NCBI RefSeq assembly: GCF_005886105.2 | Contig: NZ_PNCO02000001.1 | Span: 1,299,001 to 1,363,000, forward strand | DNA length: 64,000 nucleotides | From: Pseudoalteromonas galatheae | GTDB lineage: Bacteria > Pseudomonadota > Gammaproteobacteria > Enterobacterales > Alteromonadaceae | Direction: 5' to 3' | In this document: positions 50,672-59,455 of the stretch, piece by piece | Layout of the letters: every line of letters begins with the position of its first letter | Numbering within the stretch: the first letter of the stretch is position 1 | The notes under the pieces: generated by a model | The model's database searches: none | What the model was told of the DNA's origin: nothing | Seen by the model: the letters and a program-made list of their open reading frames with translations, nothing else | Position numbers and translations under genes: made by a program

Positions 50672-52291
50672 TTAAATAACCTTAGCGAAGTAGCAACCAA
50701 ATGCATCAAGAGTGAGTACATTTGCGCTTGCCGTGCCACTTAGGTGCTTCAGGTCGCACTGCATTAATGCAACTTCAGGAAGTGTCACGCTTTGCTGAGT
50801 AGCGGCTAAGTTGAATGCGCACAGCAGTGTCTGGGTTTGTGCTTTACGGTAAAAAGCTAATACTGGCTCTGGAGTATCAATAAACTCAATATCGCCTGTT
50901 TTTAGTGCAGGTTGCGCATTTCGCCACTGTAAAAAAGCTTGATAGTAGCTGAGCGTTGAATAGTCATCTACTGCCTGTTCATCTACAGCTCGTAGCGCAT
51001 GCGCTTCAGAAACTGGTAACCAAGGCTTAGATTCTGAGAATCCAGCATTGGTTTTTTCTTTTGTCCACGGAAGCGGCGTTCTACAGCCATCACGGCCTTT
51101 AAAGTTTGGCCAGAAGGTAATGCCATATGGGTCCTGCAGCTCCTCGAAAGCAACGGTGGCTTCGCCAAGTCCAAGTTCTTCGCCTTGATACATACAGACG
51201 CTACCGCGCAATGAACCGAGAAGGGCGGTGAGCATTTTGACCTGCGTATCGTTCACCTTGCCATCTACACTCCAGCGACTTGCTACCCGTTCTACATCGT
51301 GATTTGCAAACGCCCAACATGGCCAACCTTCGGTCATGACTGACTCTAGGCGAGCAACCGTTTCTCTGATGTACTTTGCACTATAATCGTTAGTTAGGAG
51401 CTCAAAGCTATAACCCATGTGTAGCTTGTTACCATCGGCTGTGTACTCTGCCATTGTTTGCAAAGAGTCTTCTGAGCTTATCTCACCCAAGCTAACTGTG
51501 CCTGGGTATCTATCTAATAAGGCACGGATCTCTTCCATGAACAGTAAGTTTTCAGGTTGTGTATTGTTGTAATAATGGTACTGAAAAGCATAAGGGTTGT
51601 CTTCGCTAAAGCCACGACCTTGACGAAGCTCAATAGGCTTAGCTGGATTATCCCTAAGCTGCTTGTCGTGAAAACAGAAGTTGATGGCATCTAGTCTAAA
51701 TCCATCAACGCCTTTTTTAAGCCAAAATTCGACGTTGTCTAGTACGGCTTTACGCACTTCAGGGTGATGAAAGTTAAGATCCGGCTGCTCAGTTAAGAAG
51801 TTATGCAGGTAATATTGGCAACGTCTAGGCTCCCACTGCCAGGCAACACCGCCAAAAATGGATAGCCAATTGTTTGGTGGACTGCCGTCTGGATTGGCAT
51901 CGGCCCATACATACCAGTCTGCTTTGTCGTTTGTTTTGTTTTCACGACTTTCGACAAACCAAGGGTGTTGATTTGAGGTATGACTAAGTACCTGATCAAT
52001 GATGATCTTAATATCACGGTTATGTGCTTCGCTGATAAGCGTATCAAAATCGTCGAGTGTGCCGAACATAGGATCGATATCGCGATAATCGCTAATATCA
52101 TAGCCAAAGTCTTTCATCGGTGATTTAAAAAATGGTGAAATCCATACTGCATCAACACCAAGCGACTTAATGTAGTCTAGTCGCTGAATAATACCCTGTA
52201 AGTCGCCAATACCATCTGCGTTACTGTCCTGAAAGCTACGTGGATATATTTGATAGATAACCGCGCCTTTCCACCATTCATTATTTGCCAT
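50672..52291 (-). CDS. Alpha-glucosidase, GH13 (oligo-1,6-glucosidase-like)
   Basis: A 539-aa cytoplasmic enzyme with no signal peptide. The (beta/alpha)8 barrel starts WWKGAVIYQIYPRSFQDSNA, the form found in GH13_23/GH13_31-type alpha-glucosidases. The catalytic triad is D201 (DGFRLD), E270 (LGEIS) and D332 (NHDVER). It probably hydrolyses maltose and short maltodextrins once imported. It is divergent from the TonB receptor, and a palindrome CCTGCATACGTATGCAGG lies 127 bp upstream. Confidence 0.92.
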   Translation of the reverse strand: MANNEWWKGAVIYQIYPRSFQDSNADGIGDLQGIIQRLDYIKSLGVDAVWISPFFKSPMKDFGYDISDYRDIDPMFGTLDDFDTLISEAHNRDIKIIIDQVLSHTSNQHPWFVESRENKTNDKADWYVWADANPDGSPPNNWLSIFGGVAWQWEPRRCQYYLHNFLTEQPDLNFHHPEVRKAVLDNVEFWLKKGVDGFRLDAINFCFHDKQLRDNPAKPIELRQGRGFSEDNPYAFQYHYYNNTQPENLLFMEEIRALLDRYPGTVSLGEISSEDSLQTMAEYTADGNKLHMGYSFELLTNDYSAKYIRETVARLESVMTEGWPCWAFANHDVERVASRWSVDGKVNDTQVKMLTALLGSLRGSVCMYQGEELGLGEATVAFEELQDPYGITFWPNFKGRDGCRTPLPWTKEKTNAGFSESKPWLPVSEAHALRAVDEQAVDDYSTLSYYQAFLQWRNAQPALKTGDIEFIDTPEPVLAFYRKAQTQTLLCAFNLAATQQSVTLPEVALMQCDLKHLSGTASANVLTLDAFGCYFAKVI

Positions 52292-52417
52292 GCACTTTCT
52301 CCAGGCTATGTGCGTGTTTATTCTGTGGTCGTGCTGAGTATCAAGTAAATACGATACTAGGCACTTTCACCACTAATTTTGCCAAAGAATACGTCATGCT
52401 CATGGGGCTGTAAAAAA

Positions 52418-52435
52418 CCTGCATACGTATGCAGG
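52418..52435. promoter_or_regulatory. LacI-family operator candidate (alpha-glucosidase promoter)
   Basis: CCTGCATACGTATGCAGG is a perfect 18-bp palindrome with a central CG, flanked by AAAA and TTTT. It could be a repressor site for the minus-strand alpha-glucosidase gene. The flanks could also allow hairpin formation. Confidence 0.6.
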
Positions 52436-52780
52436 TTTTGTTGGGTAAATTTATGATAAGTCATTTACATAATTTTATTTTATAAAATAAATTTACCAAT
52501 ATTGGCCTACAAAAGGGAATAACCAGATAAATAAGGCTTTACAAGACTAAGTTTTTGGTAAGACCAATTTAACTTGAGTAAGTCGTTAGATAACACGGAA
52601 GATGTGGTTTGATGTTCAGTCAACAATAATAGTCCGTGAAAGTTAAGATTTAGTGAAATTAAAGCAGGTAAATAAATGTTGTCGGTCTTATGACCTTAAT
52701 AAGTAAAACTATATATTTATCATTAGGTTGGGCTTTATTTCTGTAAAAAGCCTGTAAATTTCGTTGAAATGCACTAGCTT

Positions 52781-52794
52781 TGAATACGTATGCA
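52781..52794. promoter_or_regulatory. LacI-family operator candidate (TonB receptor promoter)
   Basis: TGAATACGTATGCA matches the site at 52418-52435 in its ATACGTAT core. It lies 133 bp upstream of the receptor ATG, just before a -35-like TTGTTT, where an activator or repressor would act. Confidence 0.6.
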
Positions 52795-52926
52795 TAAAGT
52801 TGTTTACAAATTTAATCAGCCGCTAGTATTTGACTGACAACAACTGTGCTCGTTTGTTTTTTCATCAGTTTGCACGCCAGATGAACAAATCGCACAATAT
52901 AATATGGTTAATTGGGATAAAACATT

Positions 52927-55785
52927 ATGTCTAAGTTCAAACCGAGTATGCTAACGCTTGCGCTGATTGCTGCAGGTGTGAGCCATGCTGCTCCTGTTGA
53001 AGATAACACTGCTAATAATGAAGAGAAAAACGTTGAGGTGATCGAAGTTCGCGGTATCTCGCGCAGTATCATCGCCTCAATAGATAAAAAAAGATTTAGC
53101 GACACCATTGCAGAAGTAGTTGATGCTGGAGACTTAGCTTCCTTACCTGACGTTTCAATTGCTGACTCGTTAAGCCGATTGCCTGGGATCACAGCGGTAA
53201 GAGCAAGTGGGCAATCATCGCAACTTAATATTCGCGGGATGAACGGCGACTTTATTCAAACCACATTAAACGGACGCGAGCAGGCGAGTACCAGTGGATA
53301 TACTGCAGGTAGTCGCTGGATTTCATTCGACCAATATCCGTCAGAATTAATTAATCAAGCCGCGGTGTATAAATCACCAAAAGCGTCGCTGATTGAAGGC
53401 GGTGTTGCGGCTACGGTTGAACTTAAAACGGCAAATCCTCTCGATGCTGAAAAAGAACATAATTTTAATTCTTCGGTAAGATATTCCTACAATGATGCAG
53501 CGTCAGATGTGGGGGCGGATTCAACGGGTGAGCGCATTAGTTTTTCATACCGAGGTAAATTCCTAAATGAGACACTTGGTTTTGCCATTGGTGGGGCGTA
53601 TCTAAACCAACCAAATAATGCAATTGATATTTCAGCGCATGCACCTACACGCTCTCAAGATTTTGATGGTGATGGTACTGAAGAGCGCTCAGTTAATGGC
53701 TTTCAATATCGTTCAGCCAAAGGCAGTGATGAAAGACTTGGCCTGTTAAGCACCTTAGTGTATCAGCCAACAGACGCACTCAAAGTCCAATTTGATTATT
53801 TCCATTCTAAGTTTGAATCGGAAGATAAAAAGAGCGGCTTGAATATTGAAGGGTTTTCAAAAGATATTAACTCGTTGTACACGGTTGACAATGCAGTTGT
53901 TAAAGACGGCTTTCTAGTTGCTGGGGATGTCACTATTACAGATCCAAATGGTCCATGGGTTGAGATGCGCTCTGAAGACCAATCAACGGACTCAACCACC
54001 GATAGCTTTGGCTTAAACTTACAATACACGACTGATACATGGGAGTTAAAGTTCGACTGGGCTCATAGTGAAGGGGAAAAGACGCGTAGAGATATGATTG
54101 CTTCAATGCATGCATATGAATACGGTACTTCCACACTGGAAGATGGAACGTTAGTTAACACTTGGCAAGAATTAAGAAATCAAACGTTTTCTTTTGAACA
54201 AAGAGAGAAAGACTCACCACTGTTAACACTTGGCAACGGGTATACTGACCTATCTAATATGCGACTGGGTGATTGGGAACAATTCCCTCACAAGTACACA
54301 GACGAGTTAGATAGCGTTAAAGTTGATTTTAAATATTTTATTGAGAACAGCTTTATTTCTTCAATTGAGGTCGGTGCACGCTGGTCCGAACGAGAATTTA
54401 CTGATCAGCGCTCGACATTTAGATGGGGGGCACGTGAAGGTCAAAATGGTTATCAGTTACCGGATGGCACTATCGTCACGAACAAAGGCTGTGAGTTTAA
54501 TGATCAGAACCACCCGTGTATTCCTCACGATTTGACGGGATATGTCTCGGTTAGAGATACACGGGGCTTTCAATACTTGGAATTAGATCTTGAAGGTATC
54601 GCTGATGAGGTATTTGGTCCAGGTAACTATGACGCGCAACAAACTTGGGGTCATAACTGGACACTTATTGAAAGTGGAGCTGTTCGAGAAGAAGTGTTAG
54701 CTGGTTATATTATGGCTAACATTGATACCGAAATTGCTGACATACCAGTGACGGGTAATTTTGGTGTTAGAGTTGTAAGAACTGATACGAAATCAATAGG
54801 CATTCAACAGATCCAAGGCGATGAAGTTGGCGACTCAATCATTGATGACAATGGCGTTGAAAGAACCGATTATCGCCATGTTAATTATGGTCCTGAGTAT
54901 ACAGACACATTGCCTTCACTAAACCTCAATTTCAGAGTGAGTGACACTGACCAAATTAGGTTTGCAGCTGCGGAAGTTATTGGTCGTCCACCTGTCTACC
55001 AGCTTAGAGGTGGTGCAGGTTCTTGGGCTGACACTGCAAATGATGGTACTAGTCCTCGTTATAATGTTTGGTCAAAAGGTAACCCAAATTTAGACCCATT
55101 TAGAGCGACTCAAATTGATTTATCTTATGAGCGTTATTTTGAAGATGGTGGTGCTTTTGTTGCCGCTATATTCTGGAAAGATATTGAATCTTTGATTGAA
55201 AGCATCACTTATCAGGAAGGTGAAGTTGACTGGGCTGATATTGGCTTAGAGGTACCAGATGGGTTCGTTGCAGGTCAATACCAAACGACTCAGAACAATG
55301 ATCAAGGTGGATACATAAGAGGTATTGAGCTTGCTTATACCACGATGTTTGATAATTTACCGGGCATCTTTTCGGGCTTAGGTTTTAACGCTAACTATTC
55401 ATATACTGAGAGCGAAACAACGGTGGATGGCGGTGGTAATTTCCCTGATCAGCAATTGCCGCTCCCAGGTCTATCAAAAAATGTTTGGAGTGCGACGGTA
55501 TTTTGGAACATAGACTCGTTCACAACACACCTGAATATCCGTTACCGTGATGAGTATGTGTATGAAGGGGCTTCACCTGGTGGCTCTTCTCTAGCTTGGG
55601 CTGATGAATATACTGTGGTTGATTGGCAGGCATCGTACAACTTTGAGAATGGCTTGGAAGCCGTCTTACAGGTTAATAACCTAACTGATGAGCCAAATAC
55701 CACTAACTATGGGACTGCACTTGCCACTGGTGAGTACAAAGAGTTTGGTCGCCAGTATTATTTAGGGTTCAACTACAGCTTCTAA
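52927..55785 (+). CDS. TonB-dependent receptor of the alpha-glucan locus
   Basis: A 952-aa outer-membrane receptor. A signal peptide (ending VSHA, about 21) precedes a plug domain of the sugar-type receptors (SDTIAEVVDAGDLASLPDVS, then SLSRLPGITAVRASGQSS) and a large barrel ending in YYLGFNYSF. The plug motif LPDVSIADSLSRLPG is typical of carbohydrate receptors in Alteromonadales and Xanthomonas. With the neighbouring enzymes it probably imports maltodextrins. It is followed by a strong terminator but precedes the halogenase-like gene in the same direction. Confidence 0.9.
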   Translation: MSKFKPSMLTLALIAAGVSHAAPVEDNTANNEEKNVEVIEVRGISRSIIASIDKKRFSDTIAEVVDAGDLASLPDVSIADSLSRLPGITAVRASGQSSQLNIRGMNGDFIQTTLNGREQASTSGYTAGSRWISFDQYPSELINQAAVYKSPKASLIEGGVAATVELKTANPLDAEKEHNFNSSVRYSYNDAASDVGADSTGERISFSYRGKFLNETLGFAIGGAYLNQPNNAIDISAHAPTRSQDFDGDGTEERSVNGFQYRSAKGSDERLGLLSTLVYQPTDALKVQFDYFHSKFESEDKKSGLNIEGFSKDINSLYTVDNAVVKDGFLVAGDVTITDPNGPWVEMRSEDQSTDSTTDSFGLNLQYTTDTWELKFDWAHSEGEKTRRDMIASMHAYEYGTSTLEDGTLVNTWQELRNQTFSFEQREKDSPLLTLGNGYTDLSNMRLGDWEQFPHKYTDELDSVKVDFKYFIENSFISSIEVGARWSEREFTDQRSTFRWGAREGQNGYQLPDGTIVTNKGCEFNDQNHPCIPHDLTGYVSVRDTRGFQYLELDLEGIADEVFGPGNYDAQQTWGHNWTLIESGAVREEVLAGYIMANIDTEIADIPVTGNFGVRVVRTDTKSIGIQQIQGDEVGDSIIDDNGVERTDYRHVNYGPEYTDTLPSLNLNFRVSDTDQIRFAAAEVIGRPPVYQLRGGAGSWADTANDGTSPRYNVWSKGNPNLDPFRATQIDLSYERYFEDGGAFVAAIFWKDIESLIESITYQEGEVDWADIGLEVPDGFVAGQYQTTQNNDQGGYIRGIELAYTTMFDNLPGIFSGLGFNANYSYTESETTVDGGGNFPDQQLPLPGLSKNVWSATVFWNIDSFTTHLNIRYRDEYVYEGASPGGSSLAWADEYTVVDWQASYNFENGLEAVLQVNNLTDEPNTTNYGTALATGEYKEFGRQYYLGFNYSF

Positions 55786-55803
55786 TTATTAGCAAGCATT
55801 CAT

Positions 55804-55840
55804 GGCCACCAAAGTAACACCTGCTTTGGTGGCTTTTTTA
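55804..55840 (+). terminator. Terminator after the TonB receptor gene
   Basis: GCCACCAAAG pairs with CTTTGGTGGC, followed by TTTTTTA. The next gene therefore probably has a separate promoter or relies on read-through. Confidence 0.88.
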
Positions 55841-55943
55841 TAGTCGCTCACAGTGTAATGGGTGGTTATCATCAGTTATCTAAATTGATATGTTTGTTTC
55901 ACTTTCAATACATGGTTTTTAATAGGTTTAAGGTGCGAAGGCG

Positions 55944-57458
55944 ATGAAAAGTCAGAAAATAGTGATTTTAGGTGGTGGAACTGCAGGTTGGATGGCCGCA
56001 AATATGATGGCGAAAAGCTGGGCAGATAAAGCGATAGAAATCACTGTGGTTGAATCTTCAAGCATCGGAACTATTGGCGTTGGTGAAGGGTCTACTCCGC
56101 AGTTCAAAGGATTTATGGACTATTTAGGTATCTCGGAAGCCGAGTGGATGCCGGCTTGTAATGCGACCTATAAAAATGGCATTCGGTTTATAGATTGGTC
56201 GACCAAACCTGGGTTTTCTAGCTATTTTCACCCATTTCCTGCACAACCTGACGACTACAGTGCACCGGCTTTTTTTCATAACAGCTTTGTTCGGCGTAAG
56301 GCGATTGACGTAGAGGGCCATCCAGACCACTTTTTTTTAGCGACTCACTTGGCTGATTTAAATAAATCCCCAATTGCTGCAGAAAACTTTCCATTCGAAA
56401 TTAATTATGGTTATCACTTTGACTCTGCTTTGCTTGGCCAGTTGTTGGCTCGCAAAGCGGCTGAGTTTAATGTAAAACACATTGATACCACTATTACCGA
56501 CGCTCGAACACACGTTGATGGTGATATCGCAGCACTGATAACGTCGGAGGGTACGGAAGTCGCTGGTGATATCTTTATTGATTGCTCGGGTTTCAAAAGT
56601 TTACTGCTACAACACACTTTAGGTGTGGGTTTTGAGTCATTTGAGTCCAATTTATTTAACGACGCTGCGGTCGTTATACCTACCAAGCAACTTGACACTA
56701 TTCGCTCCGAAACACAATCTGTTGCGCGTCAATTTGGGTGGTCTTGGCACATTCCACTAACGAACCGTATCGGTAATGGTTATGTTTATAGTCAGCGTTA
56801 CTGCGATGCGGATCAAGCAGAAACCGAGCTAAGGGCTGCTTTGGGTTTGTTGGACTCAGAAGTAGAAGCTCGGCATATAAAAATGAAAGTCGGGCAAGTT
56901 AAAGCGCACTGGAGTAAAAACTGCATAGCGATTGGTTTATCTCAGGGCTTCATAGAGCCATTAGAAGCAACCGCTTTGCATATAGTCCAAGAAACCGTTC
57001 AAAGTTTCATTGAATGCTACCAAGATGCGGATTTTACCGATGGTAACAGAGATAAACACAACCGCGCTTTGAGCGAACGGTATCAGGCTATTCGAGACTA
57101 TATCGTCGCTCATTATCGTGTCAATAGTCGTACTGACACCAACTACTGGCTTGATAATGCCAACAATAACCACTTATCGCGGTCACTCTATCAAATTTTA
57201 CAGACTTGGGTTTCTGGTAACAACTTATCGGATGAATTAGTTCGCCAAAACGTCGAGCAATATTACCCTTCAGTCAGCTGGCATTGTTTATTGGCAGGTT
57301 ATGGTATCTACCCAGAACAATCTCAGCTTAAGTCAGGCAATGCCCTAGCAAACCAACATAGCATCGAAAAAGTGAATGATTTCATCAGACGATGTGGATT
57401 GAATTTTAAAGATCACCGAATGGAGCTAGAAAGCTTTGTGGCAAATGTTCACAAGTAA
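55944..57458 (+). CDS. Flavin-dependent tryptophan-halogenase family protein
   Basis: 504 aa. The FAD-binding GGGTAG is at residues 10-15, a second GEGSTPQF motif at 47-54, and the lysine essential in PrnA/RebH is present as K77 in CNATYK. The GWSWHIPL motif follows the G-W-x-W-x-I-P pattern of flavin-dependent halogenases, and FIEPLEATALH provides the usual late acidic residue. These enzymes chlorinate or brominate indoles or tryptophan with reduced FAD from a separate reductase, which I do not see here. Such genes recur beside carbohydrate TonB receptors in marine bacteria; their natural substrate is unknown. Confidence 0.88.
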   Translation: MKSQKIVILGGGTAGWMAANMMAKSWADKAIEITVVESSSIGTIGVGEGSTPQFKGFMDYLGISEAEWMPACNATYKNGIRFIDWSTKPGFSSYFHPFPAQPDDYSAPAFFHNSFVRRKAIDVEGHPDHFFLATHLADLNKSPIAAENFPFEINYGYHFDSALLGQLLARKAAEFNVKHIDTTITDARTHVDGDIAALITSEGTEVAGDIFIDCSGFKSLLLQHTLGVGFESFESNLFNDAAVVIPTKQLDTIRSETQSVARQFGWSWHIPLTNRIGNGYVYSQRYCDADQAETELRAALGLLDSEVEARHIKMKVGQVKAHWSKNCIAIGLSQGFIEPLEATALHIVQETVQSFIECYQDADFTDGNRDKHNRALSERYQAIRDYIVAHYRVNSRTDTNYWLDNANNNHLSRSLYQILQTWVSGNNLSDELVRQNVEQYYPSVSWHCLLAGYGIYPEQSQLKSGNALANQHSIEKVNDFIRRCGLNFKDHRMELESFVANVHK

Positions 57459-57502
57459 CTTGGTATTAATCGTTATAAATAAAATCTAATTAAGGGTCTC
57501 TC

Positions 57503-57516
57503 TGAATACATATGTA
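57503..57516. promoter_or_regulatory. LacI-family operator candidate (GH13 lipoprotein promoter)
   Basis: TGAATACATATGTA agrees with the other two sites in most positions but is centred on CATATG rather than ACGT. It lies 62 bp upstream of the GH13 lipoprotein start. Confidence 0.45.
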
Positions 57517-57577
57517 ATGGGTTCAGTACGTTCGTTTACGCAAGTAGACTCTTTTAAAACAGCATTATGACAACACT

Positions 57578-59452
57578 ATGAAAAATAAATCTCTACTATT
57601 GGCTGTGTCAGCGCTTTTGGGTGGTGCAGTAGGTTTAAGCGGCTGTGGCCCTAAGCCAGTTGACAATAAAACTGAACAAATGACATTGCAATCGGAAGTG
57701 GCACCAGTGAGCAAACCCGTTGTTTATCAAGTCTTCACAAGGCTCTTTGGCAATACCAAAACGGTGAACAAACCTTGGGGAACAATTGAGGAAAACGGTG
57801 TAGGCAAGTTTTCTGATTTTACTCCTACGGCACTACAACAAATCAAGGCGATGGGCGTGACCCATGTTTGGTATACCGGTGTCCTTCATCACGCAGTCGT
57901 AACCGATTATAGCAAGTATGGGATCAGCCAAGATGATCCTGATGTTGTAAAAGGCAGATCGGGTTCACCCTATGCGATAAAAGATTACTACAATGTTAAT
58001 CCTGATCTTGCGAACGATCCTTCCGCACGACTGGCTGAATTTGAAGCCTTAATCAAACGCACACATGACGCCGGTTTAAAAGTGATCATTGATATTGTGC
58101 CAAACCATGTCGCTCGTAACTATGAGTCACTCGGTGCGCCCAAAGGAACTGTCGATTTTGGCGCGAATGACGACACGCAAGTTGCATATGCTAGGGACAA
58201 TAACTTTTATTACGTGGTTGGTGAAGAATTTGCAGTACCAACGAGTGAAAGCTATCAGGTGTTAGGGGGGGGAACCCATCCATTAGCGGATGGCAAATTT
58301 GCAGAAAATCCAGCAAAGTGGACCGGTAATGGGGCTCGTGCGGCAAAGCCTGATATTAATGATTGGTATGAAACCGTCAAAGTGAATTATGGGGTAAAGC
58401 CTGATGGTAGCTACGATTTCGATCGCTTGCCAGATGAGTATGCGCAGCAAGATTACCGTGCGCACTTTGAATTTTGGCAACACAAGCAATTGCCCGATAG
58501 TTGGTACAAATTTCAAGCCATTACCCACTTTTGGTTAGAAAAGGGCGTAGACGGTTTTCGTTACGATATGGCGGAAATGGTGCCAGTAGAGTTTTGGAGC
58601 TTCTTAAACTCGTCGATTAAAACAAAAAATCCTGAAGCTTTCTTGCTTGCAGAAGTCTATAACCCCACTTTATATCGCCCGTATATCAAGCAAGGGAAAA
58701 TGGATTACCTCTACGACAAAGTGGGTTTTTACGACACCTTGAAGGCGTTAATGCAAGGCAAAGGTAGTGCCCAAGCTGTGTTGGATAGTCATCAATCGGT
58801 AGCCGATATTGCTCCACATATGTTGCACTTTTTAGAAAACCATGATGAGCAGCGTATCGCAAGCCCTGAATTTGTAGGCGATCCGCTAAAAGGCAAACCC
58901 GCTATGGTGGTCAGTCACCTGATAAGCACAGCGCCATCAATGATCTATTTTGGACAAACATTAGGGGAAGATGCCTCTGAGCATGCAGGGTTCGGCAGTC
59001 CAAGCAGAACCAGTATCTTTGACTATATTGGTGTACCCGAACATCAAAAATGGATGAATAACGGAAAATTTGATGGCGCGTTACTGTCAAATGAGCAAAA
59101 GGCGCTTCGTAATTACTACGTCAAATTACTTAACCTTGCAAAGCAGCCGGCGATTGCTGCTGGTGAATACCAGCAAGTCGTTATGAGCGCTGAGATGTCA
59201 AGCAATGCTGAAGCCGTCATGGCATTTGGCCGTAAATTAGGTCAACAAAAGCTGTTGGTCGTGAGCAACTTTAATGCAGAACAAGAACAAACAGTCACCG
59301 TCAATCTGCCTAAAGACTGGCAGGGTACTTATAACGATATTTTAGAGTCACACCCGACTTTACAATTACAACCAACAGCTGATGGCGAGCATGCCAACGC
59401 AACGATTACGCTAGCGCCGCTTGCCAGCGCAGTTTATCAATTAGAGAAGTAA
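57578..59452 (+). CDS. Alpha-amylase-family (GH13) lipoprotein
   Basis: A 624-aa lipoprotein. A signal peptide ends in lipobox LSGC (Gly at +2), with a Pro/Thr-rich linker. The GH13 barrel begins VVYQVFTRLFGN. The catalytic residues are D330 (DGFRYDMAE), E359 (LLAEVYNP) and D423 (ENHDEQR). It is likely anchored in the outer membrane, cutting alpha-glucans to maltodextrins. A four-codon reading frame (ATG at 57566) stops on the A of the start codon, which may couple translation. The transporter gene follows after 3 bp. Confidence 0.9.
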   Translation: MKNKSLLLAVSALLGGAVGLSGCGPKPVDNKTEQMTLQSEVAPVSKPVVYQVFTRLFGNTKTVNKPWGTIEENGVGKFSDFTPTALQQIKAMGVTHVWYTGVLHHAVVTDYSKYGISQDDPDVVKGRSGSPYAIKDYYNVNPDLANDPSARLAEFEALIKRTHDAGLKVIIDIVPNHVARNYESLGAPKGTVDFGANDDTQVAYARDNNFYYVVGEEFAVPTSESYQVLGGGTHPLADGKFAENPAKWTGNGARAAKPDINDWYETVKVNYGVKPDGSYDFDRLPDEYAQQDYRAHFEFWQHKQLPDSWYKFQAITHFWLEKGVDGFRYDMAEMVPVEFWSFLNSSIKTKNPEAFLLAEVYNPTLYRPYIKQGKMDYLYDKVGFYDTLKALMQGKGSAQAVLDSHQSVADIAPHMLHFLENHDEQRIASPEFVGDPLKGKPAMVVSHLISTAPSMIYFGQTLGEDASEHAGFGSPSRTSIFDYIGVPEHQKWMNNGKFDGALLSNEQKALRNYYVKLLNLAKQPAIAAGEYQQVVMSAEMSSNAEAVMAFGRKLGQQKLLVVSNFNAEQEQTVTVNLPKDWQGTYNDILESHPTLQLQPTADGEHANATITLAPLASAVYQLEK

Positions 59453-59455
59453 CCT

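Larger units (their letters stand above)
52292..52926. promoter_or_regulatory. Divergent regulatory region of the alpha-glucan locus
   Basis: A 635-bp gene-free region. It holds two LacI-type palindromes (52418-52435 and 52781-52794), an 18-bp AT-only palindrome (TTTATTTTA/TAAAATAAA, at 52474-52491) and a promoter-like TTGTTT-18-TAGTAT for the TonB receptor (-10 at 52824-52829). No ORF or RNA is recognisable in the remainder. Confidence 0.5.

Noticed and set aside
57566..57580. Four-codon frame overlapping the GH13 lipoprotein start as a leader peptide
   Set aside because: It has no ribosome-binding site and is too short to argue for selection; it is mentioned only as a note.
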